A DNA stretch of 64,000 nucleotides from Anthoceros angustus (Eukaryota > Streptophyta > Anthocerotopsida > Anthocerotales > Anthocerotaceae): contig VJWM01000011.1 in the NCBI GenBank assembly GCA_010909165.1, positions 124,001-188,000 of the forward strand, given 5' to 3'. Made by a program: the position numbers and the translations under genes. The notes beneath the pieces are model-generated. The model searched no databases. It worked only from the letters and a program-made list of their open reading frames with translations, and had not been told where the DNA came from. Below, one piece after another: positions 21,081-33,522 of the stretch (within the stretch, counting starts at the first letter, position 1; every line of letters starts with the position of its first letter).

Positions 21081-22749
21081 CGGCGTTATGCTCCAAGCCA
21101 ATATTATAGTAGACACAGGCTTTCAATTTACATCGGCGCGACTTTTACCGACGGTGTCACCGGCCACATAATCCCGTGGTCGTTGTAGTAAGGGGTCCGT
21201 TCCAAGAGAATGATAGGCTCCGTTTGCCGCCCAATCGCTTCACCTCACGCAAAGAACCCGGACTCAACACACATTCATCGCTTTACGACTAACTACCTGG
21301 CGCCACCCACCGTGCCCGGCGCGTATTAAACGCTTAAGCGAGACCTGCTCACAGTCCGGTTATTCAAGTTCGTCCTCTTCCTCTAGTCCGCTCCTCTCAC
21401 CACTCACTACACCATCGTCCAGGAAACGTGGGCTGCGCCGTCCGGACCTCCTCCGCCAGCTGCTTAGGCCTCTCCGTCCGGGCTCACACGCCTCCTCTGG
21501 GGTTCCTCCGGCTCACACGCCCGGCCCGTCCGACCGGGCGGTTGCTCGGGACAAGCAAGGGTCCCTGATCGCTCTTCCCTGCACACACCACCACATGTTA
21601 GGTCGCTACTGTGACTTGACGGGCCTCTCCGGCCGCTGTGTGGTGCCTCGGTGACTCAGGACTCATGCTAGCAAGAAGACGCACAAGGGCCTGCAAGGAA
21701 ACGCGGCATCAACACCAAGAGAAAGATACTTTACTAAAGCAGCCTCAGCTCTCTTATACTACGCCCAAGGTCGGTGCCTTTATTACACTCCCAATTGGCG
21801 GGTGGCCCGGCTCGGTGCCCTAATCGTCACCTACCATCCAGCACGCCCCTATCTCCGCTGGCCGACGGGCTGGGATGCCCTTGTTCCTACCGCGCTCGAT
21901 GGCCCCACTCCTTGCTAGCCTGCCATCGGCGCACCTAATCGATGATCCATGAGGTGGGACCCTTCCCTTCCCGATACTGCCGAGGTTACACCGGCCATGT
22001 GCGACGACCGCCAGTAACCTCCACATCCTCTTCTCCCGCCCCTCGAGTGGGTCCATGCCTGAAGGCCACCCTCTATGGCGGCTCCTCTGAGCACGCCGGG
22101 CCGACTCCTCCTCCTCCTCGAGTCCACACCTCGGGTGGTCCGTCTCGACTCGGTCCGATCTTCAGTCGGTCTGTAGTCCGACCTCGTGGTCCTGCCTCGC
22201 TCTGGGGTTCGGACCTATCTCGGACATTGTGGTCCGGCCCTCAAGTCCGGACCCCACAATCCTCGGACACTTATTGTTAGGGGCCCGTCCTCACTCACCG
22301 GTCTCCTCCCATGGCTTGGGTCCGGTTGGTTTCCTGCCTCCCCACCTCTTTCGGGGCCCTCATCCTTATCCCCCATGGCTGGTTGTGACGGACTTACCTC
22401 AAGAACAAGGTCTCCTTGGGACTGGTGACGGCTCCTGGTCACTAGTTGGAAGAGTGTACACCGGGTCGAAAGGTTCACAAAAGCCACCCAAAACCATGTT
22501 TTCCTGATTTCATTAAAAAAAAAAACTGACTAGGAGCAAATCCTTAGAGGATCTGTTTTCCCGTGTTTATGTCCACATCTCATATTAGTTTGGCTAACCA
22601 GCGGGTACATTGCCTATAAGCATTTGAAAATCGGGGCAATTTGTATGGACAACAAAAGCAAGCAGCGCAATGGAAAAGTCCACATGTGTTGCGTCGGTGT
22701 CCACCGTCATGGTCACGCTACGCATTAGTGGGGAGGTCGTGGTAGTGGC
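21081..22749. other. GC-rich sequence, no recognisable gene
   Basis: Several frames stay open on both strands at 21820-22510, which is expected for GC-rich DNA and is not evidence for a gene. The peptides are Pro/Ser/Gly-rich without motifs. A short A-run ends the block near 22525. Confidence 0.3.
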
Positions 22750-25700
22750 ACCGGGCGTTACGTGCATAAACCTTGCATCTCACGCCCAATGTCGGTAGCG
22801 GGAGTGGAGGAAGATTCGGACGCCTCATCGTATGCATACACCCGTGATGCGACCCGTCTGCGAATCGTTTGGAAGTGCTTGCACGCCTCGAATATTGCAT
22901 AGCGATGGAGACCCCACCTCGGCGACTCTGAAAGAATTCCACATGGGCGATGGGTGGAAGTTGACCGCATGGTGGCAATCACAACATGGGCGGGTTCCTT
23001 TCAAGCACGCTGGAGTGATCCGGCACCTTCATTGCTTGGTCCTTAAGGAATTTACGGTTGAGGCGGGGTGGCGGTGCAAACTCGCGACCTTTGTTTGATC
23101 AACACTGGATTCCACTCGGGGTTGGGCGGTGTGAATGGTGTGGAGGGCAAGGAGCACGACATGTCGGTGTGTACTACGGTGGTCAAGGATAAAATTGAGA
23201 AAGTCATCTTGCTACATGTGTCTGGGGCGGTGTTAGTGCGACTATCTGAAAGCAGTTGATCATCATTGTATTTGTGTATCATCATTGTTTACGTAAATGA
23301 TTCTTGTATCATCATTGTCTCTGAAATCCATACCTTGCACATGCGTGTATGGCGCCCATGTTCTCGCTCATCAATACGGCGTCAATCACACATTCAATCG
23401 TCACACTCCCATGCTTCCTTGCTCCACCAGCAGGTGCGTTGTCTGGAGTCTGCTCCGGGGACCTTGATGTGTTTGTTGTGTTCATAGCACCACTTCTACC
23501 CCGAGTGCAGATACCACCATGTCCGTGCCACACCGGTTCCTCCTACTGAATCCTCGAAACAAACACGTAGCCTATCCTGTCGCACACCTCGATCACAAGC
23601 AAAGTTTTCCAATCCTACATCCCCACCATCTGGGCATCAAGCACACGGAGGAGGGTGCTCTTCGCCTCCTTCACTTGCTCCGCATCCCCAAGGACCATTG
23701 AGTTGTCGCTGCACTTCACCACTTGCCATATGACCCTTGGTCTCGGGCTTCCTCGTTGGTCTCTGCAACGACACATATGAACCCAGCCATGTTGTTCACC
23801 ATGGGCTCCTTATTGAGCGTCTTTCCGCCTCCATAGCGGGCTCCTCGCCCACCTCCTCCTCTTCGGCCCGTCCATGGAATTGATTCGAAGGTCCATGAAT
23901 TGAGCGCACACAGGATCATCAGAAATGACATTACGGCATAAGCAATGCTATCATACGACCCGATCCTGCACGCGTCCAGCGCAATCTCCCTCAGCTGGTG
24001 AATCAACCTCTTCAAGAGTCTTAGGGGCTTCGATAGGGGAAACAACCCGATCATCCATCCGGTGTTGTAACACAATTTTAGTTCCTCGTTAAACAACAGT
24101 TGTCACTCCACCGCCAAGTTGCGTCGGTTCTCTCGAGCACAAACGGTTGAGGCACACAATCCTTATCCAAGCTCCTGCGCAAGTGAAAAGTCCCACGCAT
24201 CGTGTCCTCGACAATCTTTGTCACATTGGTTTTATGATGTCGTCCACTGCCGCACCCATCGACTTCTCTAACCATAGATGTGTCATCCGAGAATGGAAGA
24301 CCACAATACGAAATACAGGATGTGGTGATGCCTTTGAACGCATGATGACCCCTTCAAACTCGCCTTGGTAAATCTTGTGTCATACTCGTGATTGGGGATC
24401 TAGATCCAAGCCTCGGGAGGTCTAACAACAACAAAGCATACGGTCGGGCTCTACAAACCGGGCCATGTTCACTATGTTCCACACGATCCCGACCTTCGGG
24501 TTTTTCGGCTTGGAGTCGTTCACGATTGTCATCGCCTTATCCTCGGTGTGGTCGATTTCAAGGCACGTTGACTCCTCCATCGCTTCCAAGCTCGGCCTTG
24601 AATATGTGCTCCTTGAAGTTCTCGGTAGGGCACCCACTCAAGGCAAGTGTTGGCACGCAGACATGAAAGACACATCCCACCGGTCAAATGCAAGCGGCGT
24701 TCTAGCTCGATATGCGGTGAATGCCTCCACTTCCATGACTTATAAGGACAAGAAGCAAGAGAGAGAAACTCGATTTGGGTATAGCTAAGTGTTCATCGAG
24801 GGTGACAGTTTTTGAAGGCGGTGGAAGTTACTAATTGATTCACCATGCGATGTCGGGATATCGTTCGAACCTCTTCAAATGTCTCTCACAAAAATGCTTG
24901 GCGATCACATGGATGAGGTTGAGTTTTTGGCCTTGTCCACCCACACGAACATTTGTTTCAATGTCAATTCTCGGCCAGGACTTTCATGCATGTTGTCTTC
25001 AAGTTGTTGTTCCCGCAGGCTCGATGCCTGAAACACTTCCATACCCTCACCGTATACTAAGCTCCTTTGTGTCAATGACCAAGTTTGCTCTAACTTGTTG
25101 TCTTCCTTGAATTCTGGGCCTTATTTGTTTATGTGAGAGCCAGCTTCCACCGCCTGTTTTCTCCCACTTCTCAAAGATTTCATCCACGTACTTCCACACC
25201 TCATCATCAACCTTCACAATAATCCGATTGTCCGGTTATCCACGAGGCGGTGATAGCGACCTTAGGTCCATGCTTGGCGCATCCCACTTAGGAACCCCGC
25301 CATATATATATCTCCAACTTCCATCTAAGTCACACTTGACCCATATTCGGCCTTCATCTCGATTCGATGTACCTCACACTCGATGAAAGTAAAAGTCTTC
25401 TGGCATCCGCAATGGTGTTGTGATCTGGCAACTAACCTCATCTCCTCATTTGTGAGGCCGGCAAGAACATATGCATCCATCCACACCTCCCAATGGATAC
25501 AAGTCGGCTAGTCTAGATCGCTGGAAGGAATGATTCCTCCCAATACATAAAATTTGTACACCCCGATCCACCTTATCCATGTCAAAGAAGTTCTTGTTGG
25601 GACCGGGCCGGGTCTACAATGACAATCATGGGCAGCACACCACCCACGTGGAATGCTTCATCTTTTGCATCAAAGCCTCCACCCAAGCCGTCTAGCTTAC

Positions 25701-27123
25701 CTTGCCAAAAGACATAGTTCTTGAGGTCTACAACTGATGATGGACAGCTTTAACGTGGACTCCCACTCTCTTTCCCGCAATTGCCTCCCTCGCAACATCT
25801 CTCCCTCGGCCCTCGTCATCGCTTCTTCGTCATCCGTAGCTACAGCCGCATCCTTGGCCTTCTCTATGAACTTTGGGAGCTCTTGGCCCCTCTCGGACAT
25901 CATGTGCCATTCGTTGCCCGCGCGCACTTGTTGACCTCCACCCGCCGTCCTCCACGCGATTGCCGGCCTCTCAATCCCTCTTTTCCTCGATTGTCTACCC
26001 GCGGGTGGCTTGAACCCTTCAGTGCCATGGGCCAAATCCCGTCCGTTGCATCCACCTCATCGTCATCTTCCACGTCTTCGTCGTCGGGGCCTGGATATGA
26101 TCCACCGGCCTCGGGCCATCGGCGATGCCATCGCCAAACCCCTCATTGTCTGGTCCCCACCCGCATCCTCATCTTCGTCTTCCGGCTAGAGAGGTTAGGG
26201 TGACATCATCGCCTGACCATGGGCTAGGAAAAACCCGGCTCGGAGTGTGGGGACTGCTTGGACTCAAGCACCGGACGTCCGTGGCTGCAACCCTCTTACC
26301 AGGCTTTCATTTTACTAGTTGTTGAAGCGTGTCCCATGAATTATATTTTGTGCCACCACCTTTTGTTGCGTTTCACTTGGCGCAGATCATGCATATCGAT
26401 GGCGGTTGCCAGCACGCCCGCAGGAGATGGATTTGATCCCATTAGACTAGGAGTTGCCATTTGATTTCCACGCAGATGCCATGCTAGGGGCCTTCTGCAG
26501 ATGCCCTTTCGATGTAAGCAATGCATCATCCGCACTAAACATTCTGGTGCAAAGCCTTGTGGAAGACACGATGTCCATCACCGTGTCGCAATGCCTCCAA
26601 AAGTTCTTGCCTTTTCCGCTCTGGTTGTACGCCACAATGTCAAAGTTCTTCACCGCACTTGTATACTCTAATCCATTGCGGGTCCCGAAGAGGCTCCTTG
26701 TGCTTGAGCGGATCGTGACGTACACCGCTCATCCTTCATGGTACCGTGAAAACAAGCGCTCCGCACATTTCTTTTGGCTGGTGTGGTTCATCCTCCATCG
26801 ACACATACAAGAAGAGCAAGTCTTGATTGGGTCGTTGTTGCCTCCAACTTCTCTTTGTAATGTCAAATGGCGAGATCATCTTGTACATCCGTGGATCAAG
26901 TCAATATCGGACCGCTTGTAAGGACTCGAAAGATGCCTTGGTGAGGATGCTCTTGTGGAAAGACCCGCATCGGTGGCGCATTTGAGTCCTTGGAGTCGGG
27001 TCCTGGAGTGCAGGCTCGCCTCGTTCAAGGCACACGTGAGTCTCCCTTAGTCGCGCCTTTTTTCTCCACCGGATCCTGCGATTTGTTGGAGTCATTCTTC
27101 CGCTTGAGCCCTTGAGGAGCCAT
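22750..27123 (-). pseudogene. Decayed minus-strand gene of unknown family
   Basis: Minus-strand coding character runs in short successive frames from a possible start near 27123 (peptide MAPQGLKRKNDSNKSQD) to about 22750. Examples are YTSAVKNFDIVAYNQSGKGK (26725-26447), IEKAKDAAVATDDEEAMTRA (about 25900), NPKVGIVWNIVNMARFVEPD (about 24450), KIVEDTMRGTFHLRRSLD (24275-24078) and LRLLKRLIHQLREIALDA (about 24000). Composition and spacing look like a once continuous protein of over 1000 residues, now broken by many frameshifts. I do not recognise the family. It is arranged head-to-head with the DUF7869 gene at 27930-29885, so the two may be one transposon; that is inference. Confidence 0.4.
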
Positions 27124-27929
27124 TACATGCAACTATGAAAGAAGTGAGATCACGAAGTGTTTAGATTGTTAAAAGTCGATACACGCATGAGTAACTTCTC
27201 GAACACGGACGATGCATGTGCAAGCGGGAGTTGATTGATGCTCACAGGGCATGACTACTGCACCTCGAGAACAATGCAGCTGCGATGAGGAGGTCGGCAT
27301 GTCACTGCCCGCCGCCTGATGGACAAAGTGCGGGTGAGTGTGAGCGACCCGTTTTCTCCGGTCGTGGCAATCTCTTGCTTTTCCACACATAAGCTAGATG
27401 GAAATACATCTTCCCGCCAAAGCGAGAATGAATCTACCATCCATAGAAAGGGGAAGGTGGGGTGTGCCTTCATGAAGGAAGACACAGGCAAGGCTCGTAA
27501 TCAAGCAACTCCTTAAATGCTTTTGGCGCGTGTTTTGCCATTGTCCCGGCTAATGTGGCAAATGCAAATTGAGCATATTCTAAGGTATATGCTAGTTATG
27601 CCACAGCTAAAATAGTGTTCATGGCACCGATAAGTGATTCATCCACCGACTAGCATTGTACCACGCCGTTTCCTACCACGCAAAGTGGGCACCTCGACTT
27701 CATTGCCCATTTAGTGCGAAGGCTTATTTGCACGAAGCCCGGTGTATCGAGTCTTGCGCATCCACTTCTCATCCACCTTGCGCATCCCTCCTCCTCCCTG
27801 GGCGTCACGCGCCCCGTGTGAGAGCAATGCCAGCCGGCGCGGCGTGTTCGATTTGCAAATTTCGGGCGGTCGATGCATGTCATTCCGAACGGGTGGCCAT
27901 GAGTCGGCGACTCAATTGTTGATCTCAGG
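27124..27929. other. Spacer between two divergent decayed genes
   Basis: About 800 bp with no recognisable gene between an unknown minus-strand gene and the plus-strand DUF7869 gene. If the two belong to one element this would be their shared promoter region. Confidence 0.3.
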
Positions 27930-29885
27930 ATGATGCCCGCACAACCCGTCGTAGTTTTAGAGGATGATTCACAGCTATGGCGGCGGCGTGCGGGCATAGT
28001 CCTTGAAGAGACCGGTGGCAGACTTCACAACGGTGGAAGCGATGACGATGTGCGTGTTCCGGATATGGAGGCGGAGGATATGGTTGCCGGCGATGGCGAC
28101 CTTTTCACGATCCGGATGCGATGCGAGGCGGAGAGGATCGCAAGGAGCTCGTGCGACGTTTAACCGGATGTCCGGTGCTCGGACGCGCGCGACGCAGGCC
28201 CGGCCTGTGCCACCACGAGGCTCGGCACCATCCATCCGGACTTCTTGATCACGGTGGCGGGCGCATCGCGAAGATGTACCTGTTGGCGCATTTGGCGGCG
28301 CGGATAACACCGGACGCCCGCGGCGACAAGGTCCCTCCGGCGGATCGTGGGCGGGTCCAGAATACTATCGAGAATGTGCTACACAGGCGGAACACCGGGC
28401 AAGACTACGATGTGGAGTGTTGCGAGTCTCGGACTTTGGTGAGAAGATCCACGGCATTGTTGATTTGGGGGCTAATGTGGTCCGTGGTCCCGGATCTTTG
28501 TTTGGTGATTGTGATGCCATCCGGTTGGAGTTGCACGAGATGATGCCTCGCGCACATCCGAAGCCAAAGGTGAGGATCTGCGTGCAACGAGCCGTTGCAG
28601 CGTAAAGTACCTCCCGAGCTAGAATGGATTTGGTCTTAGAAGCATTGTTCGGGCCAAGTTGTGCGCGATTTAAAGCGGCATTGTTGTGACAAAAATGTTT
28701 AGGCGTGTTGGCCATTCAAATTGAAGGTGATTCGTAGCATTCTTCCGCATGACAAAAGGCGAGAGCGGCATTTGCAAGACCATCTGGATCGATCGAAGGC
28801 GAAGAGGAGTTGTTGCCCATAGTATGGATAAACCGGATTCCACATGGGAAGAAAGCGGTGTGTGTGAGGGCTTTCATCGGGTTTTACGCATTGGGTCACT
28901 AAGATACAAGAATGCGCAAACCGGTAGTGAAAAATGTTAGATGGACCGTAGGCTACGGTCTCATAAAGCAACGCCATATGGATTACACATCATGTGGATG
29001 GGCGTTTTCTTCAAAGGTCGTGTGGAAAGATGCCGAATCGGGAAGTCTTCAACTTGCGGACTCATTACGAAGAGGAGATCTTCATTGAGTATGCGCGTGA
29101 GCAGATCACTGTGCTCCACGTTTATTCTGACTACTTTTGCAAGCTTTGGATGAAGTATTTCCGGGTTATTAAAATACCACAGTGCGGTTTTCGATCTGCA
29201 TTCGATGACCTAAAGAGGAAAATAAAAGGCGGTCGGATCACGTACAAGGTGAGATGGCGGTCCTTATTCCAGCGGTCACCGGATGTCCCGAACTTTGGCG
29301 CAACCCCATGGCCTCACACCCTTTTCTTGCGAATGAAGGCGGGGCTTGAAACAAACCGTGTGCACATTCTTGGCCCTTATTGTTGCGTGTGCGAGACAAG
29401 AATGTGGAGAGACTCACAGAGAACAACGAAGGAAGGGGCGAAAATGGCGCGGCAAGCCAGTGCCAGGCGGGCTAAGTTCATTGGTATTGCCATAGATGGT
29501 ATGGACCAAAAAAAGCGAGTTGCCCCATTACGCATTGCCAAAGGCGGTTGATTCCGAGCCCTTGTCGGGCTTCACGTTCTAGGTGTCTGGTGTTCAACTA
29601 CTTGGTGCGCAGTGTATTTGAGTTTCCGAATGTGAGAAATGATCCGAATGGGTGTAGCGTGATTGACGTTATCAATACACAGGAGGGGCCGCTCCCCTAT
29701 TCTATACTTGCGGATGGACAACATGCTCAAAACAAGAATCAGGAGAATTGGCATATCATCCATGCTTGTGGCGAAGGTATCTTCAAAAAATCAAGGTGGG
29801 GTTTCTTCTTGTTGGCCATACCCACGATCATTGACCAAATGTTTTCGAGGTTCGGTTGTGCTAGGGTTGAAGGATGCTTTACGTA
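27930..29885 (+). pseudogene. DUF7869-type transposon protein, copy 1, broken
   Basis: The C-terminal half matches the DUF7869 family, transposon-associated proteins of unknown enzymology that are common in plant and protist repeats. Visible landmarks in order: IDGMDQKK (near 29492), LYLRMDN (near 29707), QNKNQENWHIIHACGEGIFK (about 29730-29795), then remnants of the V-G-H-T-H-D motif as LLAIPTIIDQMFSRFG (29808-29856). They lie in two alternating frames, so the gene is broken. The upstream part, 27930-28990, has plus-strand coding character (VVVLEDDSQLWRRRAGIVLE; IHGIVDLGANVVRGPGSLFG) without a known domain. The long repeat at 29887 starts one base after its end. Confidence 0.65.
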
Positions 29886-30499
29886 GTGTAACCTTGCGTC
29901 CGAGGACAAGTGAGGACCACACCCTCAATGTCGTTGTAGTCTTGGGATTGGCTCCCAAGGGAATGATTTGTGCCAAGAGAGCGCTAACTTCTCGTTTGAC
30001 CTTCACCTATCTATTTCTCACTACCTCCCAATTTGTCCCACTACCACGGATCTTTCCACGACCTCAGGCTTATTCCACGACCTCCATTCGAGCTACTACC
30101 GGTGGCCTCTCACTCTGGGGTAGTTTTCGACTACGGGGTGGGTCCCACCAAACCCTAGCGACTCACCTAGGCGCCGCGCGCCACGAGCCACATCACACGC
30201 TACCGCTCCAGATCGAGTTTTATTGCACCCACTGACGCACACACACATCGATTCCTAGGACCGCGTTCCACGATCCCTCTCAATCGCTTCACACACACAC
30301 ACAGGGGCCGCCTTCACACAGTGGAAGGAATGATATTTCTCTTGTACTCACCTTCCAGCAATGTTTGGGATCCTCTGACTGCGCAATTTCCTTTGTTAGT
30401 CGCTTAGTTCTCCTCCCAACTTCACCACACTTTGCCCTTACACCTCGCGTCGCGTCTGATCACCCCTCTTCTTCTCCTCCTCGATTTGCTTCTTCCACT

Positions 30500-30519
30500 T
30501 CTCTCTCTCTCTCTCTCTC
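30500..30519. repeat. CT dinucleotide microsatellite
   Basis: About ten CT units within the LTR-like repeat, at the position equivalent to 58152-58172 in the other copy, so the microsatellite belongs to the repeat family. Confidence 0.9.
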
Positions 30520-30979
30520 GCGCCTCGAGCTTTCATTCCACCACACCACTCTGAATTTGAACCACGGTGGAGGAAGGAGGTAAGAATCTCGGGCGTCCGC
30601 GGGCGTTACGAGCAAGCTCGGACCCGCGCGCCAATCCCTCGATTTCCCCTCCTCCCGTGAGGCGCTCACCCACCCCTCGCCCGTCTGGCAAGCTCGACCA
30701 CCCTAGGAGGCGTCGCACACCCTACCTCTCACAATCGGACGTCTCCAACCAGCCACAGGCCGGCGTGGGGATCTCAGCAAGTGCTCTGCCATGAGGCACA
30801 TGCCCCTCTTATACATCGGTGAGCGCCATGCCCGGATTTTAGGTCCCAAGATGGCTATCATGAAGGGCCACCCACAATTCGGGCGATCTTAGGTCCGGTC
30901 GGCATCCTAACCAAATCTATCCTTAGGATGCTATCACCTATCGCCTACGCTTCTGCGCGCCCTCCCTCGACTTGGCTTT

Positions 30980-32790
30980 GGCGCCTCCATCTTGCCGCCA
31001 CGAGCCCTCACCACGCCCGGTCAGCGGGTTTCCCACAATACTTCCACCTCACACCTGGCGTCCCTAATTTGAGGTACTACTTTGGAGCTTCCGTCTTAGC
31101 TTCGCCTATTCTTTGAGGATTATTACGGTTCCTCAAATCCCTGGCTGGACCTCCTCCTCCTTAACTCCTCAAAGTCGCCTCCGCTAATAGGGGCCAACCC
31201 CACACACTCGGTAGTGGTAGAAGTATGCACTTCAAGTCCTCACTTAGGTTGATCCTCCCGGTGAAGTTAAGCACGCGTTCCCCATTCACATATAGACCGG
31301 GGAACATAAGTTTCCTCATCCATGTCGCAACATAATAGGACCTCTGCTGTGAGGTGCTTACCCCCTCCTCGTGGCTACACACAGTTGCTTGGCCCATGTG
31401 TCGCGGTGCGGCGGCCGCATCCGCTCGCTCATGGCCGCTTGAGTTGGGCTTGCGCCAATGCGTGTGACTTCGCTACAGCGGTGGTGGACTCCACCGTATA
31501 CGTTGCAACCCGGTAGGTGTTTGACTACACATGATTCTTTGCTTCCTTCCTTGGTAGTTCCTTCCACTGAGTCGTTGCACCTCGCTTCCTTCCCTTATCC
31601 TTTTGGCTCGGCCACGTGCCTCATCCGCTCCGTTTATACCGTTCCGCGACAGGCCTTCTCCACGAGGCCGCCTCTTGCTGGGCTGTGACTCTCCACCATC
31701 TCTGGTTCGTCTCATGGGCATCCTTAATTTGAGCCATGGCGCTTCCTGCGACTTCGACATGGCACGTAACTTCTCGAGGCCACCAAATCCTCCACGAATC
31801 TTGGCCCTTTTTCCTCTAGGTCTCGCTTGTCTTCCTCCAGTTGCGCTTGGCCTCCCTTAAATCAAACTGGCCTTCACTACTTCCTCCGTCGCCCTTGCAT
31901 TGAGCCATGTGAGAGCCAAGGCAGCTTGATCTAACAAATCGCTTGGGCCGGATCAGCCGATGTGGTCGGCTCCGCCAAATCCACTGTTGTGGCGGCCCCG
32001 CGTGACGCCATCCCACCGAGCACTTTCCTTCCAAGTGCGCACCTCCTGGTGCATCCATACGGCCCGAGTCCCTTGAAAATCTCCTCCCATCTTTGAGGAG
32101 GGTCAGTCGACTAATTCCTCCGGGGTTGGTTCGCCATGCATCCAGTCGACTGCTTGGTCTTCCTCGACGCGCCTCTTCTTAGCCACCTCGGCCGATTGGC
32201 CTTTCTGTGGCGCATATCGACACAGTGGGGCGTCCACCTTCACCTTTTTATTTGGGGCGTTTACAGGTCTTCCTCTTCTTGGTGGAAATTTCCTCTCTTC
32301 CTCAGGCGCCCATGAGACTCTGTCAGATCCACCTCGATTTCCTCCTTGGGCTCCTCCGCCTTCCACTTCACCTCCCTAACGGCTTCCACATGTGAAGGGA
32401 GGCCACAATTTCTCTGGCGGGCGGTTAGCATGCGCATAAAGATGGACGAAATGGTGAAATTAGAGGTCGAGGGTGGAGAAATCAGGTTCATCCTCTCTTC
32501 CACAAAGAATCGCAATCGATTTTCGCCCCTTGACAACTTCATGGAGGAGCGGCCAGTGGTGGACAAATAATCACCTTCTTGTCTGAAACATAGGCCCGGG
32601 CCCATCAGCTGATGTTGCCAAGTCTCGTCGATAACCGTTGGGTTCGGATTCACGCGCCTTAACCGGGCGCTGCTCTTCTATGCTCCTTTTCGGGAAGGTT
32701 CCATCACCAAACCACCACCTCCTCCTTGCCATACACCCTTCTAACCAATTCCAGTCCCAATCACGGGCTTCGCTCTAATCCCGCGATTGC
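30980..32790. other. Segment present in only one of the two LTR-like copies
   Basis: Lies between blocks that are adjacent in the copy at 57501-59503. It is either an insertion here or a deletion there. Frames are short and no transposase or terminal inverted repeat is visible. Boundaries are good to about 100 bp only. Confidence 0.5.
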
Positions 32791-33522
32791 TTTTCGGATG
32801 GCGGGCGCACTATACCGATCCCGGGTTCACGTAATTCAGCTTCTCCATGAAGCCCGGCCCGACTCCTTCACCAACTCCCGCTCGGACTTTCCAATGATCC
32901 ATGTTTGGCCATTGGAGTAATTTGTTTGACCTGGCGCCATCCTTTACGGTGATCTTCGGCCTCGCGCCTCAAATCGTGGCACCTGCCAATTTCTGGCGAG
33001 GTGGTCTCCCGGTTCCTACCTCCTCCGCCGCGCGCGCCCATGCCTCCTCTAGCGTGCGAGTTGGGTGAGCTCCTTCTCTTCGTGGTTGTGCCTCGCCCTC
33101 TTCGATCGCGATGTCCCCGGTTTCCTCGACGTCGCGCTCCCGTCGTCGCTCGCGCCCGCTGCTCCGTCCGGTGGCGTTACGCTCCGGTTATGCGAGCGGA
33201 GGGGCTACTGGAGTTAACCCATGTTGGCTTCTCATTGCGCTCGCTCCACTCCCCAATCCACAACCCCACACTCGTTATCGCCCACTTGGTTGACTCCAAA
33301 CCTATAGACCATCACCCTACTTATACCAATCCCTACCTCACATATAGACCTTTTGTGGACATCCCAAGTCCATGGGCCAAGGAACATTGAGTTCCGGACC
33401 CTTTATTATCTAATCTAATAAAACAAAAAAATCAAGGCCAAGGGGTTTCTTTTATAAATACCTTTGCCTCATCAACGACTTATTTCACACCACTTGGCCA
33501 AAAACAAACTACTTCAAGCACA

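Larger units (their letters stand above)
29887..33522 (+). repeat. Long LTR-like repeat, copy 1 (with extra internal segment)
   Basis: Related over its ends to the solo LTR at 57501-59503. The start (TGTAACCTTGCGTCC here, TGTGAATTTGTGTCT there), CCCTCAATGTCGTTGTAGTC, a CT-repeat, a CATGAA-CCC...CTCCTTCACCAA block near 32845, and a TATAAATA box about 70 bp before the CA end (33452) occur in the same order. No matching target duplication flanks this copy. A segment of about 1.8 kb (roughly 30980-32790) has no counterpart in the other copy. Confidence 0.7.
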
